From positions 33,377 to 97,376 of the IMG/VR virus record IMGVR_UViG_3300042463_001805: a DNA stretch of 64,000 bases; one strand, given 5' to 3'. Source of the stretch: a virus. The notes beneath the pieces are model-generated. The model saw only the letters and a list, made by a program, of their open reading frames with translations, was not told where the DNA came from and did not search any database. Numbering within the stretch: the stretch's first letter is position 1; each line of letters opens with the position of its first letter. Below are positions 1 through 7,453 of the stretch, in pieces. The position numbers and the translations under genes are program-made.

Positions 1-404
1 TTTACTTTATCTAAAGTTTTTAATAACTCTAAACAGATAAAAATACCACATTTATCATCACCACCAATACCTGTTGGATTACCATCTTCGGTGTACGCCT
101 TTAAACATGGGACTTTAACCTCATCAAACTTTTTTCCAAATGTATTGGGTCTGATGAGGTCTTCTTCTTTAACTACTATTTTATCTACCTTATGATGAAC
201 GGTGTCCGTGTGTGCAATAAACATTGGGTAGTATTCACCTTCGTTTAATTCACCTTTAGTTGCATATATATTCATCATATCATCTCGGTAGTAGGAGACG
301 CCTGGAATTGTGTCAAGTTCATTACAAAGATATTCTACCATATCTTCTTCTTGATATGTTTTAGAAGGGACTGATAGCAACTCTTTGAATTTATTTATGT
401 TCAT
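1..404 (-). CDS. M20-family metallopeptidase (PepT-like), 3' end outside window
   Basis: The first 134 residues of a zinc aminopeptidase-like protein are present; the C-terminal half lies outside the window. Two M20 hallmarks are visible: FIAHTDTV (His65 and Asp67, first zinc ligand and its partner) and GIGGDDKCG (Asp116, matching the metal-bridging Asp of the GADDK motif in peptidase T). The start ATG (402-404) gives MNINKFKELLSVPSKTYQEE, a typical M20 opening. Family members cleave tri- or dipeptides in the cytoplasm. It could supply amino acids during infection or process a peptide signal. Whether the later catalytic Glu and remaining ligands are intact cannot be judged. It diverges from the gene at 453. 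Confidence 0.75.
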   Translation of the reverse strand, partial: MNINKFKELLSVPSKTYQEEDMVEYLCNELDTIPGVSYYRDDMMNIYATKGELNEGEYYPMFIAHTDTVHHKVDKIVVKEEDLIRPNTFGKKFDEVKVPCLKAYTEDGNPTGIGGDDKCGIFICLELLKTLDKV

Positions 405-416
405 TTAATTTTTTTA

Positions 417-449
417 TAAAGATAGTATATTTATATAGAAAAAACAAAT
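417..449 (-). promoter_or_regulatory. possible host-type promoter for the M20 peptidase gene
   Basis: On the minus strand a TTTG (445-449) and a TATCTTTA (417-424) are separated by 20 bases. This resembles the Bacteroidota TTTG-N19-TAnnTTTG promoter except that the last base is A instead of G. Confidence 0.3.
428..435 (+). promoter_or_regulatory. TATTTATA late-promoter-like motif
   Basis: TATTTATA ends 17 bases before the ATG at 453. It belongs to the recurrent gene-oriented motif of this genome. Confidence 0.5.
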
Positions 450-452
450 TTT

Positions 453-2186
453 ATGAAAAAAAATTTATTAGAGAGTGAAATTAAAAGGTTTCAAGAATTA
501 TCAAATTACGACGCAAATAATAATAGTGTATTATCTGAAAATAAAATAGATTTTTATGATAATGAAAATGAAAGAATTTTAGAAATGCACCATAGAGCAA
601 TTAATAAAGAATTTTTAACTGAGGATGAAGATGATCCTGTAGTTAGAAAAAAGTTTGATTTTGGTGCAAAAGTCAAAGGCCAAAAATACCCAAGGTGGTG
701 GGGTAAACATGGTGGAGGGGCCGAAGCTAGATTAACTTTAGATTACAAAAAATATAGAGAAATAGATAAAGAACTTAATACCGGTGCCGATCTACTAGCA
801 AAAATGAATGAAGATATAGGTGGTAATAAAGATTGGGCAATGATACCACCAAATGTTAAATCTGCACTGGCTAACGGATTCAACGAATTTTTACAAGTCG
901 CATCAAAGTCAGAACACATAAAAAAATTAAGCAGACAAAAAAGAAGAGATTTAAGAAAAATATTTAAAAAGGCTCAAAGATGGAAATTCAAAATAGTTGA
1001 TTTAAAAAATAATCTATCACAACCCGAAGAAGGTAAAAAGAAAGCGTCAAAAATAAAACCAGAACTTACAGTGACGTTTCCACAAGGAGAGGGAGCACCA
1101 ACAGAAGAACAAATAATAGCAGAAATAAGAGAAAGTTTAAATGATATTAACATGGCTAACTGTGAAGGTCCAACTATTGGTGCACCTAGTTGTAGTGCTT
1201 TAGTAGGTCAAAATGTGACTGTCACTGAAGATGATGGTACAAGTTACACTTTAGTACAACCTGTATCTAGAGAAGTATCAAAAGGTGCGTTAGAAACCGC
1301 AGTTGTTTATGAGATGATAACACCAGCATCATATAAAAGAGGTGAGGGGGGGACGTATTTTTTACAAGACACCAAACAAATTGTTATACCTAATGAAGAT
1401 TCAGGTTTTGCCCCTGGTAGCGATGTTGTTGATACCACTTATGTTGATAAAACTGTTCAAACAATATATGATCAACTTATGAATACCACCTTTGAACTTA
1501 CAGATGAAAAGACAAAAAAAGTTATAGTTACTAAAACGGGTAGGGATATAGTTGATGATATAAATGCTGGATTAACAAAATCTGCAATTGTGTTTGAATA
1601 TATGGACACCACCTCATCGGCAAGTAATATTTGGTCAGGAAAAAAAGCTTTAGATTTTACACATAAAAATGATGGAACAAAGGTTAAAAACCTTAATGAC
1701 TTACCTACAACTGGTGAGGATAAATCGAACACAAACTTAGCAATAAGAAGAAATAAAAATTTAACAGCAGCAGTACTTGCGGCTTTAGACAAACTACCGG
1801 GAATTAAAAGGTATGGTGATTTTAAATTAAGTCAAGAATTGAGGGTTACCGATACGGGTGGTAAAACAGATGATACAAGAGATAAAAGTAAATATCCTAA
1901 TATTGGACAATATGGAGGATTTAAAGTTGGGTTTATGGCATATGTTGAAGAGGCTGTGGTAAAGAAGGAAAAAACGGGAGTAAAAGGTAAGATCGGCCAA
2001 AGTTTAATAAAACTTGTATGGGTTGGTGCCCCTGATACGGGTGTGGAATTTAATTTTGATATTGACTTTGACTGGTGGCCAGGAACAACAAATAGAATAG
2101 TTCATAAAAATATTTTTACGGGTCAATTACAGGCAGGAGGTGCTTGGTGGAGTAAAAATTTAAGAGGTTATAATAAAGTTTTTTAA
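453..2186 (+). CDS. large protein of unknown function, possibly virion-associated
   Basis: I do not recognise this 577-residue family. The N-terminus MKKNLLESEIKRFQELS is a short charged amphipathic helix ending in F-Q-E (residues 13-15), similar in style to the leader peptides of other genes here. The region around residues 155-180 is very basic. The middle and C-terminal parts are mixed alpha/beta with an aromatic glycine-rich end (WWPGTTN, GGAWWSKN). No membrane segment or signal peptide is seen. It has its own TATTTATA motif upstream, so late expression and a virion role are plausible but inferred. Its last four bases overlap the convergent CAP-domain gene. Confidence 0.7.
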   Translation: MKKNLLESEIKRFQELSNYDANNNSVLSENKIDFYDNENERILEMHHRAINKEFLTEDEDDPVVRKKFDFGAKVKGQKYPRWWGKHGGGAEARLTLDYKKYREIDKELNTGADLLAKMNEDIGGNKDWAMIPPNVKSALANGFNEFLQVASKSEHIKKLSRQKRRDLRKIFKKAQRWKFKIVDLKNNLSQPEEGKKKASKIKPELTVTFPQGEGAPTEEQIIAEIRESLNDINMANCEGPTIGAPSCSALVGQNVTVTEDDGTSYTLVQPVSREVSKGALETAVVYEMITPASYKRGEGGTYFLQDTKQIVIPNEDSGFAPGSDVVDTTYVDKTVQTIYDQLMNTTFELTDEKTKKVIVTKTGRDIVDDINAGLTKSAIVFEYMDTTSSASNIWSGKKALDFTHKNDGTKVKNLNDLPTTGEDKSNTNLAIRRNKNLTAAVLAALDKLPGIKRYGDFKLSQELRVTDTGGKTDDTRDKSKYPNIGQYGGFKVGFMAYVEEAVVKKEKTGVKGKIGQSLIKLVWVGAPDTGVEFNFDIDFDWWPGTTNRIVHKNIFTGQLQAGGAWWSKNLRGYNKVF

Positions 2187-2779
2187 TCTAATTTTTTATT
2201 AGATAAAACCGAAACAACACATAAGGTATTAGATTCTATATTAAAATAAACACTGACCCCTATTTTATTTAATCTACTATTTTCTACTGTATATTTGTGA
2301 CCTTTAGAGTTTAACCAAGCATTTAAAACGTAATTTGATATAATTTTTTCACTTCTATCGGGATTATTGATTATTCGTGATAAACCACCTATTCCAAAAA
2401 TAATTTCATAAACATTATTGAACTTATTTTCTTTGTCAAATTTTAATACTCTATCATCTGAAGTTTTTAATATTTCATTATCACCCACATATGTTAATTT
2501 GTCTACGGTTCTAACTTCGGTGTGTGATATGTAGAAACTTTTTGAATTATCCCCATTTAAAACCTTTAAATATTCATTATGATAACTTGACGCACTATCT
2601 AAAACAGATTCTCTATTTACTGTGATGATATTATTTTTTGTTCTGTGTTCGTTAATACTTTCAATAATTGAATTTTCAAGATCTAAAATAAATTTTGAAA
2701 TACTGTCATGTCTATCTTTTTTTTGAGAAAAAGAAAACAAAGATAAAAATAAGAATAAAGAAAAAAGAAAAGTTTTCAT
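2183..2779 (-). CDS. secreted CAP/SCP-domain protein
   Basis: The N-terminus is a clear signal peptide, a hydrophobic stretch ending LFSFSQ, the form usual in Flavobacteriia. The mature part reads as a CAP (SCP/PR-1-like) domain: a helix with INEHRTKNN near residue 42, the ISHTE motif and, near the end, AWLNSKGHKYTVEN followed by IGVSVYF, matching the family pattern W-x2-S-x-G-H followed by IGVG. CAP proteins are extracellular; in bacteria some bind lipids or cell-wall components, but activity is often unknown. The gene carries a near-perfect host-type promoter in its 58-base upstream gap, suggesting expression by host RNA polymerase. It looks like a moron acquired from a host. Confidence 0.7.
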   Translation of the reverse strand: MKTFLFSLFLFLSLFSFSQKKDRHDSISKFILDLENSIIESINEHRTKNNIITVNRESVLDSASSYHNEYLKVLNGDNSKSFYISHTEVRTVDKLTYVGDNEILKTSDDRVLKFDKENKFNNVYEIIFGIGGLSRIINNPDRSEKIISNYVLNAWLNSKGHKYTVENSRLNKIGVSVYFNIESNTLCVVSVLSNKKLD

Positions 2780-2805
2780 ATGTGTTATATTAAATAATTA
2801 TAATA

Positions 2806-2837
2806 CAAACATACGAAAACTTTTGATATTTACAAAA
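2806..2837 (-). promoter_or_regulatory. Bacteroidota-type promoter for the CAP-domain gene
   Basis: On the minus strand TTTTG (2833-2837) and TATGTTTG (2806-2813) are separated by exactly 19 bases, matching the TTTG / TAnnTTTG primary-sigma consensus of Bacteroidota. The -7 box lies 26 bases before the start codon. Confidence 0.7.
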
Positions 2838-4874
2838 CTATTTTTTACGTTTTGTTGGTTTTTTTATTTTAACCTCAGTTTTTTTATCTTTTTCATTATA
2901 TGATAAAATAAACTTGGATCCTTTTTCAGGGTTATCGCTAATTACTTTATCGGTAACCGCATCATCAACCCATTTTTGAATGGTTCTTTTTAATATACGA
3001 GCACCAAATCTAGTGTCTGTACCAACAGTTATTATATGTTTTTTTAATGTCTCATCCACTTCTAATTCAAAATCAATTGCAGATACTCTTTCATAAACTT
3101 TTTCAAGTTCTAGATCTACAATTTTTAATAAGTCAGTTTCATTAAGGTCTTTAAAATAAATTATCTCATCAAAACGGTTAATGAATTCAGGTGCAAACTT
3201 TTTGAATAATTCTTTTTCTAAAAGTGATTTTACCTCCTCTTCTTTTTTCTCAACTTTTGAATTTGTTGCAAACCCAACACCGGTACCAAAATCTTGAACT
3301 ACCTTTGTCCCAACGTTAGAAGTCATTAAAATTATACAATTTTTAAAATTAATTTTTCTACCATGACCGTCAGTTAAAAAACCTTCATCTAACATTTGTA
3401 AAAATACATTAAAAATTTCAGGATGTGCCTTTTCTATTTCGTCTAACAATATTACAGAATAAGGTTTATTTTTAATTTTATTTAAAAATGGAGAACCATC
3501 TTCATAACCAACATAACCCGGTGATGTTCCTGTTAATTTTGATGTTGCAATTTTATCTGAAAATTCACTCATATCTAATCTAATAAGTGCGTCTTCGGTA
3601 TTAAACATATGTTTTGCCAATTGTTTTGCTAACTCAGTTTTACCAACACCCGAATTACCAATTAATAATCCACTAAATATTGGTTTTTTAGGGTCGTTTA
3701 ATCCGACCTTATTTCTTTGAATTGATCTTGATATTTTTGCAACAGCATCATCTTGACCAATAACTTTTGTTGATAAAGTATCTTTTAAAGTTTTTAATTG
3801 TTCGGTTTCGTCTGTTGAAATTTTTGATATTGGAATTTTTGTCATTAATGATACAACATCATATACAATATCGTCAGTTACTTCTCTTTTAAATAAATTT
3901 CTATTTTTTTCAAATTCAGCCTTTTCTCTTTCTAAATCATTTAAAACTTTTCTTTCTTTATCTCTAAGATTTGCGGCCTCCTCATATCTTTGACTATTGA
4001 TAACTCTAACCTTTTCTTCTTTGATTTCTTGAGCTTGCCTTTTTAGGTCCTCAATAATCTCAGGTAATTTAATTTCAACTTGAGATCTTGCGCCAACCTC
4101 ATCAATAATATCAAATGCTTTATCAGGAAACTCTCTATCTGTAATATAACGGTCAGCTAACTCAACACATAATTTTAATATATCATCACTATAAGTTACT
4201 TTATGGTGGTTTTCATATCTATCTTTTGAATTTTGAAGTATCTGTAAGGTTTCTTCTTTTGTTGATGGATCAACCATTACTTTTTGAAATCTTCTTTCTA
4301 ATGCTCCGTCCTTTTCAATGTTTTTTCTATACTCTTCAAGTGTAGTTGCACCAATACATTGTAATTCACCACGAGATAATGCCGGTTTAAATATATTTGA
4401 CGCATCCATTGATCCCGATGAATTACCCGCACCAATCATTGTATGTATTTCATCAATAAAAATAATTATATCAGGATTGTTGTATAACTCTTCAATAATT
4501 ACTTTCATTCTTTCTTCAAACTGACCTCTATATTTTGTTCCCGCAACAATTGATGTCATGTCTAATGAAACAATTCTTTTTCCTGATAAATTCTGTGGAC
4601 AATCACCCTCAAATATTTTTTTAGCCAATCCTTCAACTATTGCCGTTTTACCACAACCTGGTTCACCTAAAATAATTGGGTTATTTTTCTTTCTTCTAGA
4701 AAGTATTTGAGCGATTCTATTAATCTCATTTTCTCTACCAACAACAGGATCCAATTTTCCTTCTTCCGCCAGTTTTATAAGGTCTCTTGAAAAGTTATCT
4801 AAAACAGGTGTTTTTGTTTTTGTCTCTGTATTTTTACTTTTAGATTTTTCTGATTCGTCAAATGATTCAATCAT
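2838..4874 (-). CDS. clpC: ClpC-like AAA+ unfoldase lacking the N-terminal domain
   Basis: This is a two-domain HSP100 unfoldase of 678 residues, against roughly 810-850 for cellular ClpC. AAA-1 has Walker A GEPGCGKT (70-77), Walker B FIDEIH (139-144) and the arginine-finger segment GALERRF. A short middle domain contains one UVR motif (about 286-313), which separates ClpC from ClpA and ClpB. AAA-2 has GNSGVGKT (406-413), Walker B ILLDEIE and GARILKR. A VGF tripeptide (533-535) sits where ClpC binds ClpP. The double Clp_N domain is absent; the protein starts with a charged tail running straight into TPVLDNF, a linker reminiscent of Bacteroidota ClpC. It probably works with host ClpP on altered substrates. 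Confidence 0.93.
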   Translation of the reverse strand: MIESFDESEKSKSKNTETKTKTPVLDNFSRDLIKLAEEGKLDPVVGRENEINRIAQILSRRKKNNPIILGEPGCGKTAIVEGLAKKIFEGDCPQNLSGKRIVSLDMTSIVAGTKYRGQFEERMKVIIEELYNNPDIIIFIDEIHTMIGAGNSSGSMDASNIFKPALSRGELQCIGATTLEEYRKNIEKDGALERRFQKVMVDPSTKEETLQILQNSKDRYENHHKVTYSDDILKLCVELADRYITDREFPDKAFDIIDEVGARSQVEIKLPEIIEDLKRQAQEIKEEKVRVINSQRYEEAANLRDKERKVLNDLEREKAEFEKNRNLFKREVTDDIVYDVVSLMTKIPISKISTDETEQLKTLKDTLSTKVIGQDDAVAKISRSIQRNKVGLNDPKKPIFSGLLIGNSGVGKTELAKQLAKHMFNTEDALIRLDMSEFSDKIATSKLTGTSPGYVGYEDGSPFLNKIKNKPYSVILLDEIEKAHPEIFNVFLQMLDEGFLTDGHGRKINFKNCIILMTSNVGTKVVQDFGTGVGFATNSKVEKKEEEVKSLLEKELFKKFAPEFINRFDEIIYFKDLNETDLLKIVDLELEKVYERVSAIDFELEVDETLKKHIITVGTDTRFGARILKRTIQKWVDDAVTDKVISDNPEKGSKFILSYNEKDKKTEVKIKKPTKRKK

Positions 4875-4948
4875 AATAATTTTTTTAATTTTTTATTTGT
4901 TTAAAAGTTAATTAAATATAGATTAATAATCAATAATTTTTAATTTTT

Positions 4949-4981
4949 TGTCATCATGTCATATATACTGACATTTTGTCA
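4949..4981. promoter_or_regulatory. cluster of TGTCA/TGACA half-sites, possible operator
   Basis: Four half-sites lie in 33 bases between the divergent clpC-like and UVR genes: TGTCA at 4949 and 4957, TGACA at 4969, TGTCA at 4977. The inner pair forms an inverted repeat with a 7-base spacer, and the start-to-start spacings are 8, 12 and 8. This is arranged like binding sites for a dimeric repressor or activator controlling both genes. Confidence 0.45.
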
Positions 4982-4987
4982 TGTTTT

Positions 4988-4995
4988 TATGTTTG
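4988..4995 (+). promoter_or_regulatory. TATGTTTG, host-type -7 box before the UVR gene
   Basis: It matches TAnnTTTG and lies 54 bases upstream of the ATG at 5050, immediately after the TGTCA cluster. No convincing -33 TTTG is present at the expected spacing. Confidence 0.4.
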
Positions 4996-5049
4996 GCATT
5001 TAATTGGTGTAAAATCATACCAAAATAAACTTATAAAAAAAATAAAATT

Positions 5050-5415
5050 ATGTTTAGTAGAAATTTTGAAAAATTATTTAATGAACTATGGTCATCAGAT
5101 CCATTATTTAATGGTGATAATTGGGAAAGAAAAAACTATAAGTCTGAAGATGGTAGTATCTCATTTACCTACGTTACAAATAAACGTGGGGGACTTAATA
5201 AACAAGATGAAATATCTTTACTGAAACAAAAATTAGATATTGCTGTTGATGAACAGAATTTTGAAGAGGCGGTAGAGTTAAGAGACAAGATTAAAAATTT
5301 AGAAAAAAATAAAGAAGAACTTACAAAACTTAATAAAGAACTAGATGAATATGTAAAAAAACAAGATTTTGAAAATGCAATCAAAATAAGAGATAAAATT
5401 AGAAGTTTAAAATAA
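5050..5415 (+). CDS. small double-UVR-motif protein, candidate ClpC adaptor
   Basis: The 121-residue protein has an N-terminal third without recognised homology (MFSRNFEKLFNELW, then SFTYVTNKRGG) followed by two UVR motifs, at about 56-86 (DEQNFEEAVELRDKIKNLE) and 92-121 (KKQDFENAIKIRDKIRSLK). UVR motifs occur in UvrB and UvrC, in the ClpC middle domain and in McsA, a ClpC-associated activator. No McsA zinc-finger cysteines are present. It is divergent from the clpC-like gene across a shared 175-base regulatory region. An adaptor for phage or host ClpC is the best guess; a DNA-repair role is less likely because no UvrB/UvrC domains are present. Confidence 0.75.
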   Translation: MFSRNFEKLFNELWSSDPLFNGDNWERKNYKSEDGSISFTYVTNKRGGLNKQDEISLLKQKLDIAVDEQNFEEAVELRDKIKNLEKNKEELTKLNKELDEYVKKQDFENAIKIRDKIRSLK

Positions 5416-5437
5416 AAATGTTCTTATTTTAGTTTTT

Positions 5438-5469
5438 AAACCTGTCCGTAAGGATGGGTTTTTTTTTTT
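5438..5469 (+). terminator. rho-independent terminator after the UVR gene
   Basis: AAACCTGTCC-GTAA-GGATGGGTTT forms a ten-pair stem (two G-T pairs) with a GTAA loop, followed by a run of T. Confidence 0.85.
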
Positions 5470-5497
5470 GATTTACAACTTTTTTTTAAAAGGAATA

Positions 5498-5505
5498 TAT
5501 TTATT
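5498..5505 (+). promoter_or_regulatory. TATTTATT late-promoter-like motif
   Basis: It ends 18 bases before the ATG at 5524 and would serve the first two leader-bearing paralogues. Confidence 0.5.
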
Positions 5506-5523
5506 TGAAAAGAAAATAAAATT

Positions 5524-6141
5524 ATGAAAAGAATAGTTAGACTAACAGAATCAGATCTTACAAAAATTGTAAGAAGAGTAATAAATGAGCAATATGACGA
5601 TAATTGGTTTGCGGGGATACAGAGTATGGTCGCATCAGTTAACTCAAAATTACCAAAAGGATGCCCAAAATTAAAAGCGATTGGGCCGGATCCACACCCA
5701 ACTTCACCAAATTCAAGAACCGCATGGGTTACTGTGGATTTTAAAAGTTTAGGTAGCTCAACCGATGGTTTATTAATGATGTTTAGTGTTTTGAGACAAA
5801 AAGACGGTGTAGTTACATCTGTTAACCCTACCTTTAGAAACCCTATAAACGACGGATCTGTTGTTTTTGGTTCAATGAAAACGATTGACCCCACTACAAA
5901 AAAATTAGAAGTAGGCCCTGGTGGTCAAATCAGTACAGGTACTTTATTTACGGTTGGGTCTGCATTACAAAAGACTCCTGATAAATCAGTACAACTACTT
6001 GGTTCGGTTTTAAAAGGCCAAAAAGGAAAGAACGATAAAGGACAAATAGTTTATGATTATTCTGCAATACCTACTGAAATTGTTAATTCTTTTAATTCTG
6101 TAATAAAATCATTACATACGATGGTAAAAGCAAAGGCATAA
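5524..6141 (+). CDS. leader-bearing paralogue 1, putative head-packaged internal protein
   Basis: First of three paralogues (205 residues) that begin with almost the same basic amphipathic helix, MKRIVRLTESDLTKIVRR, ending V-I-N-E22/Q23. The (I/L)-x-E pattern matches the T4 gp21 prohead-protease cleavage rule and the likely capsid cleavage site of this phage (L-I-N-E/A). T4 internal proteins carry capsid-targeting leaders of this kind and are injected with the DNA. The mature part starts with a conserved DDNW and a VNSKLPKG stretch and ends with an IP-x2-I-VNSFNSVIKSLHT helix. I recognise no enzymatic motif. Packaging and injection are inferred. No signal peptide is present, since the leader is too charged. 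Confidence 0.75.
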   Translation: MKRIVRLTESDLTKIVRRVINEQYDDNWFAGIQSMVASVNSKLPKGCPKLKAIGPDPHPTSPNSRTAWVTVDFKSLGSSTDGLLMMFSVLRQKDGVVTSVNPTFRNPINDGSVVFGSMKTIDPTTKKLEVGPGGQISTGTLFTVGSALQKTPDKSVQLLGSVLKGQKGKNDKGQIVYDYSAIPTEIVNSFNSVIKSLHTMVKAKA

Positions 6142-6161
6142 TAAATAAATAAATAAATAAA
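6142..6161 (+). repeat. TAAA/AAAT microsatellite between paralogues 1 and 2
   Basis: The spacer consists of about four consecutive AAAT units. A very similar run lies before paralogue 3 (7431-7446), so it probably spread with the duplicated gene. Confidence 0.6.
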
Positions 6162-6782
6162 ATGAAAAGAATAGTTAGATTAACAGAATCAGATCTTACA
6201 AGAATTGTAAGAAGAGTAATAAATGAGCAATATGACGATAATTGGGCATCCGCATTACAACGTATAGTTGATGATGTAAATTCAAAGCTACCGGCAAATA
6301 GTGCAAGACTTATTGCATATCAACCTAACATTACAAAACAACCTGGCGGTACAGAACAAATCAATGCGTCTATAGGTATAGATATGAAAAATTTAGGTAT
6401 GGGCGGTTCTGGTTTACTTTTCCGTTTTGGGGTTTTAAAAATGAAAGACGGAGTTGTTCAGGCCGTCTCAGTAACATTAACAAATCCTATAGGTGATAAA
6501 CAAGTGGCAAGAGCTCAAAAAACTTTAGATGTACAAACTAAAAAATTAAAATATCCTGTTAGTCCGGATTTTAATTATACACCAATATATGAGATTGCAA
6601 AGGCTCTTGAGACTAGTGGAAACCCAAAACTTACAATATTAGGTAACGCTTTATATGGAAGAAAAAGTAGAAATACTAAAACAAATGAAGTAACTGATTT
6701 TTCACAAATACCAGGAAAAATTTTAACAGGAATTAATTCGGTTAAAAAAGCAATACAGACATTTATACCTGTAAATGCATAA
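6162..6782 (+). CDS. leader-bearing paralogue 2, putative head-packaged internal protein
   Basis: Second paralogue (206 residues). The first 84 bases differ from paralogue 1 at only two positions (bases 19 and 38 of the gene), whereas the mature parts have diverged strongly. The leader ends V-I-N-E22/Q23 and is followed by the same YDDNW. The C-terminus keeps the family pattern FSQIPGKILTGINSVKKAIQT. It lies 20 bases downstream of paralogue 1 with no separate TATTTAT motif, so the two are probably co-transcribed. A strong hairpin shared with the convergent secreted-protein gene ends transcription. Function unknown; packaging into the head is inferred from the leader. Confidence 0.75.
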   Translation: MKRIVRLTESDLTRIVRRVINEQYDDNWASALQRIVDDVNSKLPANSARLIAYQPNITKQPGGTEQINASIGIDMKNLGMGGSGLLFRFGVLKMKDGVVQAVSVTLTNPIGDKQVARAQKTLDVQTKKLKYPVSPDFNYTPIYEIAKALETSGNPKLTILGNALYGRKSRNTKTNEVTDFSQIPGKILTGINSVKKAIQTFIPVNA

Positions 6783-6798
6783 CAAAAAATTAAATAAC

Positions 6799-6829
6799 AA
6801 AAAAAGGAGGATTTGATCCTCCTTTTTTA
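6799..6829. terminator. bidirectional terminator between convergent genes
   Basis: AAAAAAGGAGGA-TTTGA-TCCTCCTTTTTT is a perfect stem flanked by A and T runs, so it can end transcription from both strands. Confidence 0.85.
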
Positions 6830-6842
6830 TTTTATAGTAATA

Positions 6843-7328
6843 TTAGTTTACTGGTATGTACTCAACTAAAATAGTTACATTTTCACTTTCATCATAAAAA
6901 TAACGACAAGGACTTTTTGACATATCTGAGGTGTAAACAAAATTCATATCATATTCTTGAATTATTGATCCATTTTTCCACTTGTATCCTGTGTAAACAA
7001 ATTTAATTGAGTTTGTTTCTTTTTTGAAATTAAATACTTGTCTTTGTAATGCTACTAAATCATTTTCATCAATAACTATAAAATCTTGATGACTTACCTC
7101 ATCTATCAACACCATTACCTTTTCGTTTTTTGGTGTTACTATTGTGTCGTAACTTTTGTTTTTAATGTTGTAAAAACTTTGTCTTCCTTTTGCTTTATAC
7201 ATTACTTGACCACTTGAAAGGAACTCTATTTTTAAATTCCACGGACCTTCATCACTACTATATTCTTGTGGTTGTGAAAAAGAGATAAAACTTAAAACTG
7301 TAAGTAAGAAGATCAATAGTGTTTTCAT
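6843..7328 (-). CDS. secreted protein, paralogue A
   Basis: This 161-residue protein begins with a signal peptide (MKTLLIFLLTVLSFISFSQ) of flavobacterial type. The mature part is about 140 residues, mostly beta-strand by eye (VMYKAKGRQSF, FVYTGYKWKNG, CRYFYDE) and ending VTILVEYIPVN. It is a clear paralogue of the protein at 8087-8560. No enzymatic motif and only one cysteine are seen. It carries a host-type promoter upstream and is convergent with leader-bearing paralogue 2. A periplasmic or surface function during infection, such as exclusion of other phages, is possible, but nothing in the sequence proves it. Confidence 0.7.
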   Translation of the reverse strand: MKTLLIFLLTVLSFISFSQPQEYSSDEGPWNLKIEFLSSGQVMYKAKGRQSFYNIKNKSYDTIVTPKNEKVMVLIDEVSHQDFIVIDENDLVALQRQVFNFKKETNSIKFVYTGYKWKNGSIIQEYDMNFVYTSDMSKSPCRYFYDESENVTILVEYIPVN

Positions 7329-7360
7329 GTGGTTTATTTTTTAGGTTAATAATTATATTA

Positions 7361-7392
7361 CAAATATAATAATATTTTTTTAATCTACAAAT
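7361..7392 (-). promoter_or_regulatory. Bacteroidota-type promoter for secreted paralogue A
   Basis: On the minus strand TTTG (within 7388-7392) and TATATTTG (7361-7368) are separated by 19 bases. The downstream leader is conserved with that of secreted paralogue B. Confidence 0.65.
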
Positions 7393-7411
7393 TTTTTTTG
7401 TGTTTTTAATA

Positions 7412-7419
7412 TATTTATT
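7412..7419 (+). promoter_or_regulatory. TATTTATT late-promoter-like motif
   Basis: It lies 34 bases before the ATG at 7454. The spacer contains an AAAT microsatellite like the one before paralogue 2. Confidence 0.45.
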
Positions 7420-7453
7420 AGTTAGACATCAAATAAATAAATAAATTAAAAGT

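Noticed and set aside
428-435. TATAAATA, the exact T4 late promoter, on the minus strand
   Set aside because: It is the complement of the plus-strand TATTTATA. The octamer elsewhere is consistently oriented as TATTTAT toward the gene, so the T4 orientation is not supported.
4976-5224. Plus-strand open frame overlapping the UVR gene in another frame
   Set aside because: It covers the intergenic operator region and the start of the UVR gene, with no similarity to any known protein. The UVR frame has clear motifs.
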